Assembly: GCA_937936045.1 (NCBI GenBank)
Contig: CALGXC010000004.1
Coordinates: 248,001 to 312,000, forward strand
Reading direction: 5' to 3'
Length of the DNA: 64,000 nucleotides
DNA from: an uncultured Candidatus Saccharibacteria bacterium
GTDB lineage: Bacteria > Patescibacteriota > Saccharimonadia > Saccharimonadales > Saccharimonadaceae
Shown here: piece by piece, positions 50,801 to 57,648 of the stretch
Numbering within the stretch: the first letter of the stretch is position 1
How the letters are laid out: every line of letters starts with the position of its first letter
Made by a program: the position numbers and the translations under genes
The notes under the pieces: generated by a model
The model's input: the letters and a program-made list of their open reading frames with translations, nothing else
Databases searched by the model: none
What the model was told of the DNA's origin: nothing

Positions 50801-51871
50801 TCAATCTTCCTGAGTCGGCCGATCAATCAGCTCCGGCTGCGCTTGATTATCGCCGCCAGAAATTCGCACGACATCCTTATCGATCTTCCCCAGTTCCTTG
50901 TACGTATTGTTATAATGACCAACGGTCGTACTAAGACTCTTACCCATTTTCGTCATCAGCTCGTCAAACTTTTTAATATGAACACCCAATTGACCAACTC
51001 GAACCTGAATATCCTTAGCTTGCTCCTCAATCTGTAGACTACGAAGCCCCTGAAGAACAGTCTGTAGGTACGCCAGAAAACTCGTCGGACTAACAATAAT
51101 CACTCGCTTGTCTCGGAACGCATATTCAATCAGATCGCGACTCGAACCGCCCTGGCCGACATTATTAATCAGAAGATCGTAATACAAAGATTCGCTAGGA
51201 ATAAACATAAAAGCAAAGTCCATTGTGTTTTCGCGCGGACGAATATATTTACTAGTTTCGTCGATTCGCCCCTTAAGGTCAGCCTTCACCTTATTTAGCC
51301 ACATTTCACGCTCAGATTTTGTCTCGGCGTTAATCATCCGATTGTAATTCTCCAAAGAAAACTTACTGTCCACCGGCAATATTTGACCCTTGTCCAAAAA
51401 AATAACCGCGTCAACAATTTCACCGTCCTTGAAGCGATATTGCATTTGATATTGCTTGGCTGGCAAAACGTTATCCAACACACTCTCCAGATAAAACTCC
51501 CCAAAAACGCCACGCTGCTTTGGATTTTGCAACACGTTTTGCAAGGTTTTAAGATCGGTCGCCACATCAACCACGCGCTTATTGGTCTCATCCAATTTTG
51601 CCAATCGCCGCGTCACATCAGCCACCAACTTCGCGCTTTCTGACAATTGTTTCTGTACGGAAGTTTGGACTTGCGCATTACTTCGCTCCAGCTTATCGCT
51701 AACGGATTCGTTCAGTTTCGCAATAGTTCGCCCCAATTCCACGACATCGGTTTTAATTAGCTCGACGGATGATTGATTTTTTAGCTCGCTGATTTTTGAT
51801 TGCAAGACAAATAAAGTCGCACCCAAACCAATAGTAATAACAATTAAGAGAATAATGATAATGATTTCCAT
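50801..51871 (-). CDS. rmuC: DNA recombination protein RmuC-like
   Basis: 356 aa. N-terminal transmembrane segment (IIIIILLIVITIGLGATLF), a long coiled coil to about residue 100, then the nuclease-like domain: QRGVFGEFYLESVLDNVLP, DAVIFLDKGQILPVDSKFSL (D...D.K), and DFAFMFIPSESLYYDLL. Limits inversions between repeats in E. coli. ATG 51871 has a TACACT 6 nt away. Confidence 0.92.
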   Translation of the reverse strand: MEIIIIILLIVITIGLGATLFVLQSKISELKNQSSVELIKTDVVELGRTIAKLNESVSDKLERSNAQVQTSVQKQLSESAKLVADVTRRLAKLDETNKRVVDVATDLKTLQNVLQNPKQRGVFGEFYLESVLDNVLPAKQYQMQYRFKDGEIVDAVIFLDKGQILPVDSKFSLENYNRMINAETKSEREMWLNKVKADLKGRIDETSKYIRPRENTMDFAFMFIPSESLYYDLLINNVGQGGSSRDLIEYAFRDKRVIIVSPTSFLAYLQTVLQGLRSLQIEEQAKDIQVRVGQLGVHIKKFDELMTKMGKSLSTTVGHYNNTYKELGKIDKDVVRISGGDNQAQPELIDRPTQED

Positions 51872-51889
51872 ACACTTAGTGTACAGTGA

Positions 51890-52384
51890 TTATAATGCTA
51901 AGACAACTCGTGCTAAGATTGCGAATAAAGTCATAAATAAAATTGCTGCGCCGTTGCCACGAATTCTATTCAACCAGATTAACGACAAATATATCAAAAC
52001 TGTCGCCAAAACTACCCATAGCAATGACAAAATCCAAGATCCGCCAGCCCATAATGTAGCGCCCCACAACGACACAGTTGCCGCGATTACCACCAATAGA
52101 GGTCGCTTAATGCCAAATACCGCCAACACCGGCACCAACATAATTCCCGCCAAAACCAGCGCGACGTAAGATGCAATGCTCGTGCTATTTGCGCAAATAG
52201 AAATATGCTCAGCGTTCGCGCAAAATACAGGCGTAATCATAAATTTATCAAACGCAAGCGCCAGCAACCAGATAGCCACGCCGCTAGCAACTAAAATCGC
52301 CAAAATCCTCAAGAAAACTCGCCTTGAAAATGGATATGTGTAATCTGATATTTCTTCACGGAAAATAGCTGACAATAATTTCAT
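51890..52384 (-). CDS. Four-helix membrane protein, family unknown
   Basis: 164 aa from ATG 52384, chosen because TACAAT at 52391-52396 lies 6 nt upstream; the longer frame would start before the promoter. About five hydrophobic segments, with two cysteines in an outer loop (PVFCANAEHISICANSTS). That loop pattern recalls vitamin K epoxide reductase-like or DUF-type membrane proteins, but nothing is certain. Confidence 0.55.
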   Translation of the reverse strand: MKLLSAIFREEISDYTYPFSRRVFLRILAILVASGVAIWLLALAFDKFMITPVFCANAEHISICANSTSIASYVALVLAGIMLVPVLAVFGIKRPLLVVIAATVSLWGATLWAGGSWILSLLWVVLATVLIYLSLIWLNRIRGNGAAILFMTLFAILARVVLAL

Positions 52385-52429
52385 ACGTAAATTGTAACGT
52401 AAACTTGTCAATATTGCAAATGTATATGC

Positions 52430-52912
52430 TTAAATATTATGCTTTTTCAGGAGATTCATCGGTTTATACCAAACAACCCCTACGCAAGCAATCAATAATC
52501 CGCCAACAACGTCAAGCGGTGTATGCACCAGAGCAATAACCCGACCGACACATATTAAGATTGTCATAATCAAACAAATAACGGCCAGCCGCCAACTCTT
52601 CGCTCCGAAAAATACCGCCAAAGTAATCGCCATTGTAAATAACGCGTGATCGGACGGAAAACCCGGATTATTAAGGAATGACGCGCCGGCAGACACACCC
52701 AGAATCTCGAACGGGCGCATTTGATCTGGTTGATAAATTGACCCGATAATTTTTGCCGCCACGTAAGCAGTCAAACCAGCCATCAACACTTGGCTATAAA
52801 CTTGATATTTCTCTTTATTTGGAACCAATTTTATCAGCGCATACGCACCAATTAACACAACCGGTATTACCAGCCCGTCAGCAATTAGCTTCACAATCCA
52901 TTGCAAATCCAT
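52430..52912 (-). CDS. PAP2 family phosphatase
   Basis: 160 aa from ATG 52912, with TATACT exactly 6 nt upstream. Motif C1 appears as YQPDQMRPF, C2 as GFPSDHALFTMAI, and C3 as GRVIALVHTPLDVVGG, so all three acid-phosphatase signatures are present. Five to six transmembrane helices. Likely an undecaprenyl-pyrophosphate or lipid-phosphate phosphatase. Confidence 0.9.
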   Translation of the reverse strand: MDLQWIVKLIADGLVIPVVLIGAYALIKLVPNKEKYQVYSQVLMAGLTAYVAAKIIGSIYQPDQMRPFEILGVSAGASFLNNPGFPSDHALFTMAITLAVFFGAKSWRLAVICLIMTILICVGRVIALVHTPLDVVGGLLIACVGVVWYKPMNLLKKHNI

Positions 52913-52950
52913 ACTATAAGTATATCGCGTCAATGCTGGTCAGTAAACGC

Positions 52951-52979
52951 TTGCGGAAATCATTTTTCTATAGTACAAT
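52951..52979 (+). promoter_or_regulatory. Promoter of tRNA-Gln
   Basis: TTGCGG (52951-52956), 17 bp, TACAAT (52974-52979). The tRNA begins 12 nt later. Confidence 0.65.
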
Positions 52980-52991
52980 TATGTTTGCCGT

Positions 52992-53066
52992 TGGGATGTC
53001 GCCAAGTGGTAAGGCAGCGGGTTCTGGTCCCGCCATTCGGGGGTTCGAATCCCTCCATCCCAGCCA
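52992..53066 (+). tRNA. tRNA-Gln (anticodon CTG)
   Basis: Acceptor TGGGATG pairs with CATCCCA, followed by G and an encoded CCA. The anticodon arm is GCGGG, loop TTCTGGT, CCCGC, with anticodon CTG at 53024-53026. The T arm has GGTTCGAATCC-type sequence. The U1-A72 pair suits tRNA-Gln charged through GatCAB. It reads CAG codons. Confidence 0.96.
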
Positions 53067-53080
53067 AGTTTGAAATTTAG

Positions 53081-53105
53081 CAGCCAATTATTTGGCTGTT
53101 TTTTT
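53081..53105 (+). terminator. Terminator of tRNA-Gln
   Basis: CAGCCAA (53081-53087), loop TTAT, TTGGCTG (53092-53098), then seven T. It overlaps the last codons of the convergent membrane-protein gene. Confidence 0.92.
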
Positions 53106-53507
53106 CGTTGATAAATTTACACAGATCAACAAAGACCACATCACGAATACCAAAAAAATCGCAGCCACACTATTCACGTTCTTTATCGTAGCACCAAATA
53201 TCACTGCCGCATGCCCGTTCGCAAACGCCAAAAAGCTAATTACCGTCATAATCCCCAAACTCAAAAAACCAGCCATTCTGCTCGTTAGAGTAATTCTTTT
53301 TGGCATATCCATATCAATTAAAAATGGCAACGACGTTAGCTCAACAACCACCAATATTATCGCAATCGAAAGACTTAAAGATGACGGAATCCCCGCATAA
53401 GTAATGACCGCAGAAAACTTCTCAAACGTAAATAATTGACATAATAATGGCACAATTATTAATATTCCTGTAGTCAATTTAACAATTTTATTCACTTTTC
53501 TAGACAT
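53088..53507 (-). CDS. Four-helix membrane protein, family unknown
   Basis: 139 aa, four hydrophobic segments with short loops; DoxX-like size and layout (FSAVITYAGIPSSLSLSIAI, VVVELTSLPFLIDMDMPKR, FLSLGIMTVISFLAFANGH). I would not assign it firmly. TATACT lies 6 nt before ATG 53507, so it is another leaderless message. The last five codons are inside the tRNA terminator. Confidence 0.5.
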   Translation of the reverse strand: MSRKVNKIVKLTTGILIIVPLLCQLFTFEKFSAVITYAGIPSSLSLSIAIILVVVELTSLPFLIDMDMPKRITLTSRMAGFLSLGIMTVISFLAFANGHAAVIFGATIKNVNSVAAIFLVFVMWSLLICVNLSTKKTAK

Positions 53508-53684
53508 AATTTCAGTATAGCTTGCGCGTCAAAAAAGCTCAAGCTTGTTGTATTTTTTACGAAAGCACTTGCACTTTTTATAAAAACGTCATAAAGTTAA
53601 ATCAGCGAACGTTACAAAAATAAACACCATAAACAGTACCTTTCGCTCTACGACAAATCCACCACAACTTAAAATACCCCGTCT
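53508..53684. other. Intergenic stretch with trmD terminator
   Basis: Contains the promoter of the membrane-protein gene near 53514-53519, AT-rich sequence without an ORF, and at its right end the trmD terminator. Nothing else seen. Confidence 0.4.
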
Positions 53685-53699
53685 CTATGGGGTATTTTT
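53672..53699 (-). terminator. Terminator overlapping the trmD stop codon
   Basis: AAAATACCCC and GGGGTATTTT form a 10-bp stem around GTCTCTAT. The trmD stop TAG lies in the loop, so the last codons (KNTP) form one arm. Confidence 0.9.
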
Positions 53700-54353
53700 A
53701 TTGGTCAATATCCGCGATTGTTCAGCGCGCCACTCGGCAATTTTTCCGTGATGTCCGCTCAATAAAACATCCGGCACGCGTAAACCTTTAAACTCCTCAG
53801 GTCGTGTATATTGCGGAAATTCCAGCGTTTCTCCATCTGAAAAACTTTCAATTTCCGCAGACTTTTCGCCGCCCAAAACTCCAGGAATCAACCTAACAAT
53901 AGAATCAATCATCATCATTGCCACCAGCTCTCCACCCGTCAGCACAAAATCGCCAATACTCCATTGCTCATCAACTAGTTCTAAAATTCGCTCATCAACA
54001 CCCTCGTATCGCCCACAAATAAATATCACACCCCTATCATCATCGGCTTCTTTCTGGGCTTTAGCCTGCTTCCAGCGCTGCCCGCGCGGACTCATCAGCA
54101 CCACCTTCGCTGTTTCATCCTGAGATTTTGCAAATTCTACCGCTTTCCATAACGGCTCAACCATAAGAAGCATCCCGTCGCCGCCGCCATAAGGAGTATC
54201 GTCAACCTGATGACGAGGACCCAAACCAAACTCCCGCAGGTTCACCGTCGTAAGTTCCACGATACCGTCTTTTTGCGCCTTCCACATCATGGAATTATTA
54301 AAAACTCCCGTCGTCATTTCTGGGAAAAGCGTAATTACTTGAAACTTTCTCAT
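53685..54353 (-). CDS. trmD: tRNA (guanine-N1)-methyltransferase
   Basis: 222 aa SPOUT enzyme making m1G37 in tRNA to prevent frameshifts. FQVITLFPEMTTGVFNNSMM, DDTPYGGGDGMLLM, VIFICGRYEGVDERILELVD and SIGDFVLTGGELVAMMMIDS, then EFPQYTRPEEFKGLRVPDVL. Complete though slightly short at the C terminus. TACACT lies 7 nt before the ATG (leaderless). Diverges from structured locus 6. Confidence 0.96.
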   Translation of the reverse strand: MRKFQVITLFPEMTTGVFNNSMMWKAQKDGIVELTTVNLREFGLGPRHQVDDTPYGGGDGMLLMVEPLWKAVEFAKSQDETAKVVLMSPRGQRWKQAKAQKEADDDRGVIFICGRYEGVDERILELVDEQWSIGDFVLTGGELVAMMMIDSIVRLIPGVLGGEKSAEIESFSDGETLEFPQYTRPEEFKGLRVPDVLLSGHHGKIAEWRAEQSRILTNKNTP

Positions 54354-54373
54354 CTGTTACAGTGTAGCAAGTG

Positions 54374-54407
54374 TTGACTTTTTTGTCCAGGTATGATATA
54401 TATATCA
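54374..54407 (+). promoter_or_regulatory. Promoter of structured locus 6
   Basis: TTGACT (54374-54379), 17 bp ending GTATGA, TATATATATCAGCTTTT from 54397. The GGTATGATATAT...CAGCTTTT block is shared with locus 4. Confidence 0.75.
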
Positions 54408-54431
54408 GCTTTTACTCAACCGAGTGAAGGT
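54408..54431 (+). promoter_or_regulatory. 5' hairpin of locus 6
   Basis: GCTTTTACTC (54408-54417), loop AACC, then GAGTGAAGGT (54422-54431): 10 bp including three G-U pairs, at the transcript start. Confidence 0.65.
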
Positions 54432-54456
54432 AGCCCCTATGCAGGAAGGAATTGTC

Positions 54457-54786
54457 ATGCACAAGGACGCTGAATCATGGGAAATGACGCTCGCGGAATG
54501 CGGACTGCTAGCTTACTCTGTCGTGGAGGAAGCACCCGACGGGCATGTATCCATCACTATCACCGCCTTGGTCTCTATGGAGCCAAACGCCTCCAGCGAG
54601 CAGTCGGAGGAAGCGGCATTTGAGGTCCTCCTCGGGTCCGAGGTCAGCGCCATTTGGTGGGCGGATGATGGCTATGGAGTGACTCTTAATTCTCTGTACG
54701 ATAACTGCACCATCACCGTCTACGACGGCACCGAATGGTGTGATTTCGACAAGAGGGACAAAGAGTCTGTCCAGCTCGACCAGTAA
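54457..54786 (+). CDS. Small acidic protein of locus 6, ending at an in-frame TAA
   Basis: 109 aa from ATG 54457, chosen because AGGAAGGA precedes it; upstream GTG 54424 lies in the 5' hairpin. Very acidic (SMEPNASSEQSEEAAFEV, CTITVYDGTEWCDFDK), no membrane segment, strand-rich. The stop TAA 54784-54786 is followed in the same frame by 78 more sense codons up to TAG 55021-55023. No family recognised. Codons resemble the other structured loci. Confidence 0.6.
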   Translation: MHKDAESWEMTLAECGLLAYSVVEEAPDGHVSITITALVSMEPNASSEQSEEAAFEVLLGSEVSAIWWADDGYGVTLNSLYDNCTITVYDGTEWCDFDKRDKESVQLDQ

Positions 54787-55023
54787 TTTGGGGAGATCTC
54801 TTGGGAAGGTCATCCCGAAATTTATCTGTACGACTTCCTCAATGAAGTTGTCGGAAGCGAGCTTACGAACGTCTTTCTTAAGCACGCCTCCCCTGAGGTC
54901 TGTCTGCGGAGGATTTATGACACCGAGGAGTGTCGCAAACTCCTCCCACAGCGGAGGGAGAACAGCGATTACGAACTCTGGGACAACGTGCATCCGGCGT
55001 GGAGCATTTGCTCCCGCAACTAG
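54787..55023 (+). other. In-frame continuation of the locus 6 protein beyond TAA
   Basis: Same frame, 78 codons: EISWEGHPEIYLYDFLNEVV, then LTNVFLKHASPEVCLRRIYD, TEECRKLLPQRRENSDYELW and WSICSRN. It has natural composition and the same G+C-rich codon style as the part before TAA. Either TAA is a recent nonsense mutation or it is read through. No good RBS or start codon is found for independent translation. Confidence 0.55.
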
Positions 55024-55031
55024 GGCTTAAC

Positions 55032-55096
55032 GCCCGCCGAAAATAGCTCGCCTTGATAGGCTCGAGCCTCTCGGCGGGCTATTTTCATGTCTTTTT
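55032..55096 (+). terminator. Terminator of locus 6 with two competing stems
   Basis: GCCCGCCGA (55032-55040) pairs with TCGGCGGGC (55071-55079), followed by TATTTTCATGTCTTTTT. Alternatively GAAAATAGC (55039-55047) pairs with GCTATTTTC (55078-55086), which would consume the U-rich tail. Strands overlap by 2 nt on each side. AGGC/GCCT with a TCGA loop sits inside. Confidence 0.8.
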
Positions 55097-55115
55097 ACAG
55101 AAATTATTCCCCACC

Positions 55116-55145
55116 AAAAAACCGCCCCAATAAGGACGGTTTTTT
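55116..55145. terminator. Second, bidirectional terminator downstream of locus 6
   Basis: AAAAAACCG (55116-55124) with CGGTTTTTT (55137-55145). It may serve khpA on the minus strand. The remaining stretch to 55228 shows no ORF. Confidence 0.8.
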
Positions 55146-55228
55146 AGCACAAATAAGGCTCTCAATGGTTACCCATTGTCTCGCATAGAGCTGTTCTCGC
55201 ATAATGTCTGTGCTTGAACTGGTTTTAA

Positions 55229-55618
55229 TTATATATCAAGATCGTCGAGTTCTGCAAGCTCTTTTCTGGTGTTTTCTGCGTAAGATGATTCATTTTCCAC
55301 AGTTTCATCTGTTGAGTTATCCACAGAAGCATTACCGTTATAATCATTTTCTTCGCGTGCGCCAGAAAAACCATCATTGTTAACAATCTTCAGGTTATAT
55401 CGAGCGTCATTCTTTGCGCCCAAAGCTCGTAGAAGCGTGCGCAAGCTCTGTGCCGTACTACCGCGCTTACCAATAACTCGGCCCAGATCTGCTGGATTAA
55501 CTGTCAATGTTAGTAAAACGCCCTTTTCATCAATCGTTCGGTCTACTACGACGTCTTCTGGATGTCCAACCAACGCCTTTACAGTATATTCTACAAACTG
55601 CTGATCTATTGTTGACAT
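55229..55618 (-). CDS. KH-domain RNA-binding protein (KhpA-like)
   Basis: 129 aa from ATG 55618 (GGAGGAGGGG upstream). EYTVKALVGHPEDVVVDRTI and the KH loop GRVIGKRGSTAQSLRTLLRA, with GKRG as GxxG, match KhpA/YlqC. A Glu/Asn/Ser-rich tail of about 45 residues (SVDNSTDETVENESSYAEN) is extra. KhpA with KhpB is a broad sRNA/mRNA chaperone. Clustered with rnc, nusB and rpmF. Confidence 0.9.
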   Translation of the reverse strand: MSTIDQQFVEYTVKALVGHPEDVVVDRTIDEKGVLLTLTVNPADLGRVIGKRGSTAQSLRTLLRALGAKNDARYNLKIVNNDGFSGAREENDYNGNASVDNSTDETVENESSYAENTRKELAELDDLDI

Positions 55619-55688
55619 TCTGCCCCTCCTCCTGGAATTAAACTGTATTTTCATTATACACGAGCAGTTTACGCCGTGCAAACTTTAA

Positions 55689-56405
55689 TTATTTCTCGCC
55701 AGATTCTTTATATTTAGCAATTGCAGCACGAGCAGCTTGCTGTTGGGCAACTTGCTTAGATGGACCAATGCCTCGCCCCATCATATTATCGCCAACAAAA
55801 ACCCCAAGGGTAAAGACTTTATCGTGATCTGGGCCTTCTTCGCTCAGGACTTTATATACCGGCGTTTGATTGTCAACTCGCTGAGAAATCTCCTGCAAAT
55901 ATGACTTCGGATCACGCCAACTGCCCGACTCCAAAATTCCATCCAACTTAACAATTATATGCTTGTGAATAAAATCACGAGCATCGTCAAAGCCACGCTC
56001 CAAATAAATCGCGCCGATTACCGCCTCAAACGCATTAGCTAAAATCTGTAAATGCGCCCTATCCGAGCCGTTCTTCTCGCCCTTTGACATACGAATCAAC
56101 GGACCATAACCCAATTTATCACCAGCATCGCCAATACTTTCCGTTCGCACCAAAGCCGCCCGCCAAGCAGTCAAAATTCCCTCTGGCTCAGAAAAATGCG
56201 TAAACAAATATTCCGTTACCGCCAATTCCAAAACCGCATCACCTAAAAATTCCAAGCGCTCATTGTGATGATGGACGGATTTTCGATGCTCATTCACATA
56301 ACTACGGTGAGTCAAAGCTGTAATCAGCAAATCCAAATTCGTAAATTCAAAACCTAATTTTTCGCGCGCAAAATCTTGATATGGCGCAGTGTTCATTCCG
56401 TTCAT
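55689..56405 (-). CDS. rnc: Ribonuclease III
   Basis: 238 aa. Catalytic signature ERLEFLGDAVLELAVTEYLF, then AFEAVIGAIYLERGFDDA with the second metal site, and a C-terminal dsRNA-binding domain (DPKSYLQEISQRV, GIGPSKQVAQQQAARAAI). It cuts rRNA precursors and structured mRNAs; the hairpin-rich loci in this window are plausible substrates. One-base spacing to the upstream NUDIX gene. Confidence 0.95.
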   Translation of the reverse strand: MNGMNTAPYQDFAREKLGFEFTNLDLLITALTHRSYVNEHRKSVHHHNERLEFLGDAVLELAVTEYLFTHFSEPEGILTAWRAALVRTESIGDAGDKLGYGPLIRMSKGEKNGSDRAHLQILANAFEAVIGAIYLERGFDDARDFIHKHIIVKLDGILESGSWRDPKSYLQEISQRVDNQTPVYKVLSEEGPDHDKVFTLGVFVGDNMMGRGIGPSKQVAQQQAARAAIAKYKESGEK

Positions 56406-56903
56406 TTATAAGTTCTCCTGTCTAATTCGTTTCATCGCCAAAAGAATCAGCTTGCCAATATCTTCATATTCAACCTCATCCAGCGCCTCATGAAAACTGA
56501 ACCATTTAAGACCATTCATCCATTCCTCCTTTTGGAGTTTCTCATTAGGATCCAGCGCCTTAACCAGATAAACTTGCGTTGTCATCAATACCAATTTATC
56601 AATTCGACGATAGCGAAAATTCACCTTGCCCAGCCAGCCGTGAAGTTCAATTTTCTTCAGCCCAGTTTCCTCGCCGATTTCCCTACGAGCCGTCACCTGA
56701 GCTGTTTCACCTGGCTCAATGTGCCCTTTGGGAATTGTCCAGCGGTCGCGAGCGTCTTGATATAGCAAAAACTCTGCCTCGCCCTTTTTATTACGACGAA
56801 AAATCACACCACCAGCAGTTGGCTCGCGTACAATTTCCTGAATCAATGGTTTCTTGCTGCCACCAAAATATTTTTTTATCTTATCAAAGTTGCTTGTTCT
56901 CAC
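56406..56903 (-). CDS. NUDIX hydrolase (Ap4A pyrophosphohydrolase-like)
   Basis: 165 aa from GTG 56903, chosen for GGAGGAG 8 nt upstream; a longer frame runs antisense-free into nusB but lacks an RBS. WTIPKGHIEPGETAQV followed by TARREIGEETGLKKIEL is a complete Nudix box. A lead of about 35 residues precedes the fold. YDIGKLILLAMKR-like C terminus. Overlaps the nusB end by 20 bp. Confidence 0.85.
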   Translation of the reverse strand: MRTSNFDKIKKYFGGSKKPLIQEIVREPTAGGVIFRRNKKGEAEFLLYQDARDRWTIPKGHIEPGETAQVTARREIGEETGLKKIELHGWLGKVNFRYRRIDKLVLMTTQVYLVKALDPNEKLQKEEWMNGLKWFSFHEALDEVEYEDIGKLILLAMKRIRQENL

Positions 56904-57342
56904 TGTCGGACTCCTCCACGAGAGTACGGAGTGCCGTGCCAAGCACGCCATTCACAAACTTACCCGAGTTATCCGAACCGAACGCTTTCGCTAATTCTAC
57001 CGCTTCGTTAATCACCACTTTTGGCGGAACGGTATCTGCACAATATAGCAATTCATATAAACCAATTCTAAGTACCGCCCGATCAATTCGCGGCAACTGA
57101 CTAATAGGCCATTCTGGCGCCAATGGTTGCAATTTCTCGTCCAATTGACTCTGCGTCGAAAGTACGCCGCTAATCAAATTATCGATAAATTCAATATCGT
57201 CAACCGATGATTTATATTCAGCCAAATTACGCTTTAAAATAGTCTTATAGTCAACATCGCTATCACCAACCTCTTTGCGAAATTCATGTTCATAAAGTGT
57301 TTGCAGTGCGACAATTCGTCCCAAATGACGGTTTGATGCCAT
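56884..57342 (-). CDS. nusB: Transcription antitermination factor NusB
   Basis: 152 aa all-helical. RHLGRIVALQTLYEHEFRKE, IDNLISGVLSTQSQLDEKL, WPISQLPRIDRAVLRIGLYE and VINEAVELAKAFGSDNSGKFV are the family landmarks. Binds boxA RNA with S10 during rRNA transcription. Encoded just after rpmF. Confidence 0.93.
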   Translation of the reverse strand: MASNRHLGRIVALQTLYEHEFRKEVGDSDVDYKTILKRNLAEYKSSVDDIEFIDNLISGVLSTQSQLDEKLQPLAPEWPISQLPRIDRAVLRIGLYELLYCADTVPPKVVINEAVELAKAFGSDNSGKFVNGVLGTALRTLVEESDSENKQL

Positions 57343-57366
57343 TATTAAGCGTCCTGTTCGTAATTA

Positions 57367-57513
57367 TTATTTTGTTGTTTTACCGGTTTCACGCTTGGTT
57401 GTCTTCACCTTAACTGGTGAAGTTGCGTTAACGCGACGTGCCAATTTTAATACCAAGTGGCTGCGACGAAGACCAGTTTTACGTGGGCTACTCTGTTTCT
57501 TAGGTTGTGCCAT
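57367..57513 (-). CDS. rpmF: 50S ribosomal protein bL32
   Basis: 48 aa, below the usual ORF cut-off. Reads MAQPKKQSSPRKTGLRRSH, then LVLKLARRVNATSPVKVKTT. The start MAxPKK and SRRSH motif fit bL32. The zinc-binding CxxC pairs of many bL32 proteins are absent, giving the C-minus type. GAGGAGAA RBS precedes ATG 57513. Confidence 0.85.
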   Translation of the reverse strand: MAQPKKQSSPRKTGLRRSHLVLKLARRVNATSPVKVKTTKRETGKTTK

Positions 57514-57612
57514 AATTTATTCTCCTCTTTTAGGTTGTCATAAAACTTACGTACCATTATACCTTTTTTATTGGACAATCTCAAGAGCTTGCCTGCAAAT
57601 TAGATAATAATA

Positions 57613-57641
57613 TTGACTTTTTATGTCGTTTATGGTAATAT
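57613..57641 (+). promoter_or_regulatory. Promoter of the 176-aa surface protein gene
   Basis: TTGACT (57613-57618), 17 bp, TAATAT (57636-57641); ATG follows 7 nt later, predicting a leaderless message. Confidence 0.7.
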
Positions 57642-57648
57642 AGCAAAT

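Noticed and set aside
54424..54456. GTG 54424 as start of the locus 6 protein
   Set aside because: It lies within the 5' hairpin and has no RBS, whereas ATG 54457 follows AGGAAGGA.
54740..55030. 96-codon frame overlapping the end of locus 6
   Set aside because: Its Ser/Thr-rich sequence looks like a frame shadow; the frame in phase with the upstream ORF has better composition and ends right before the terminator.
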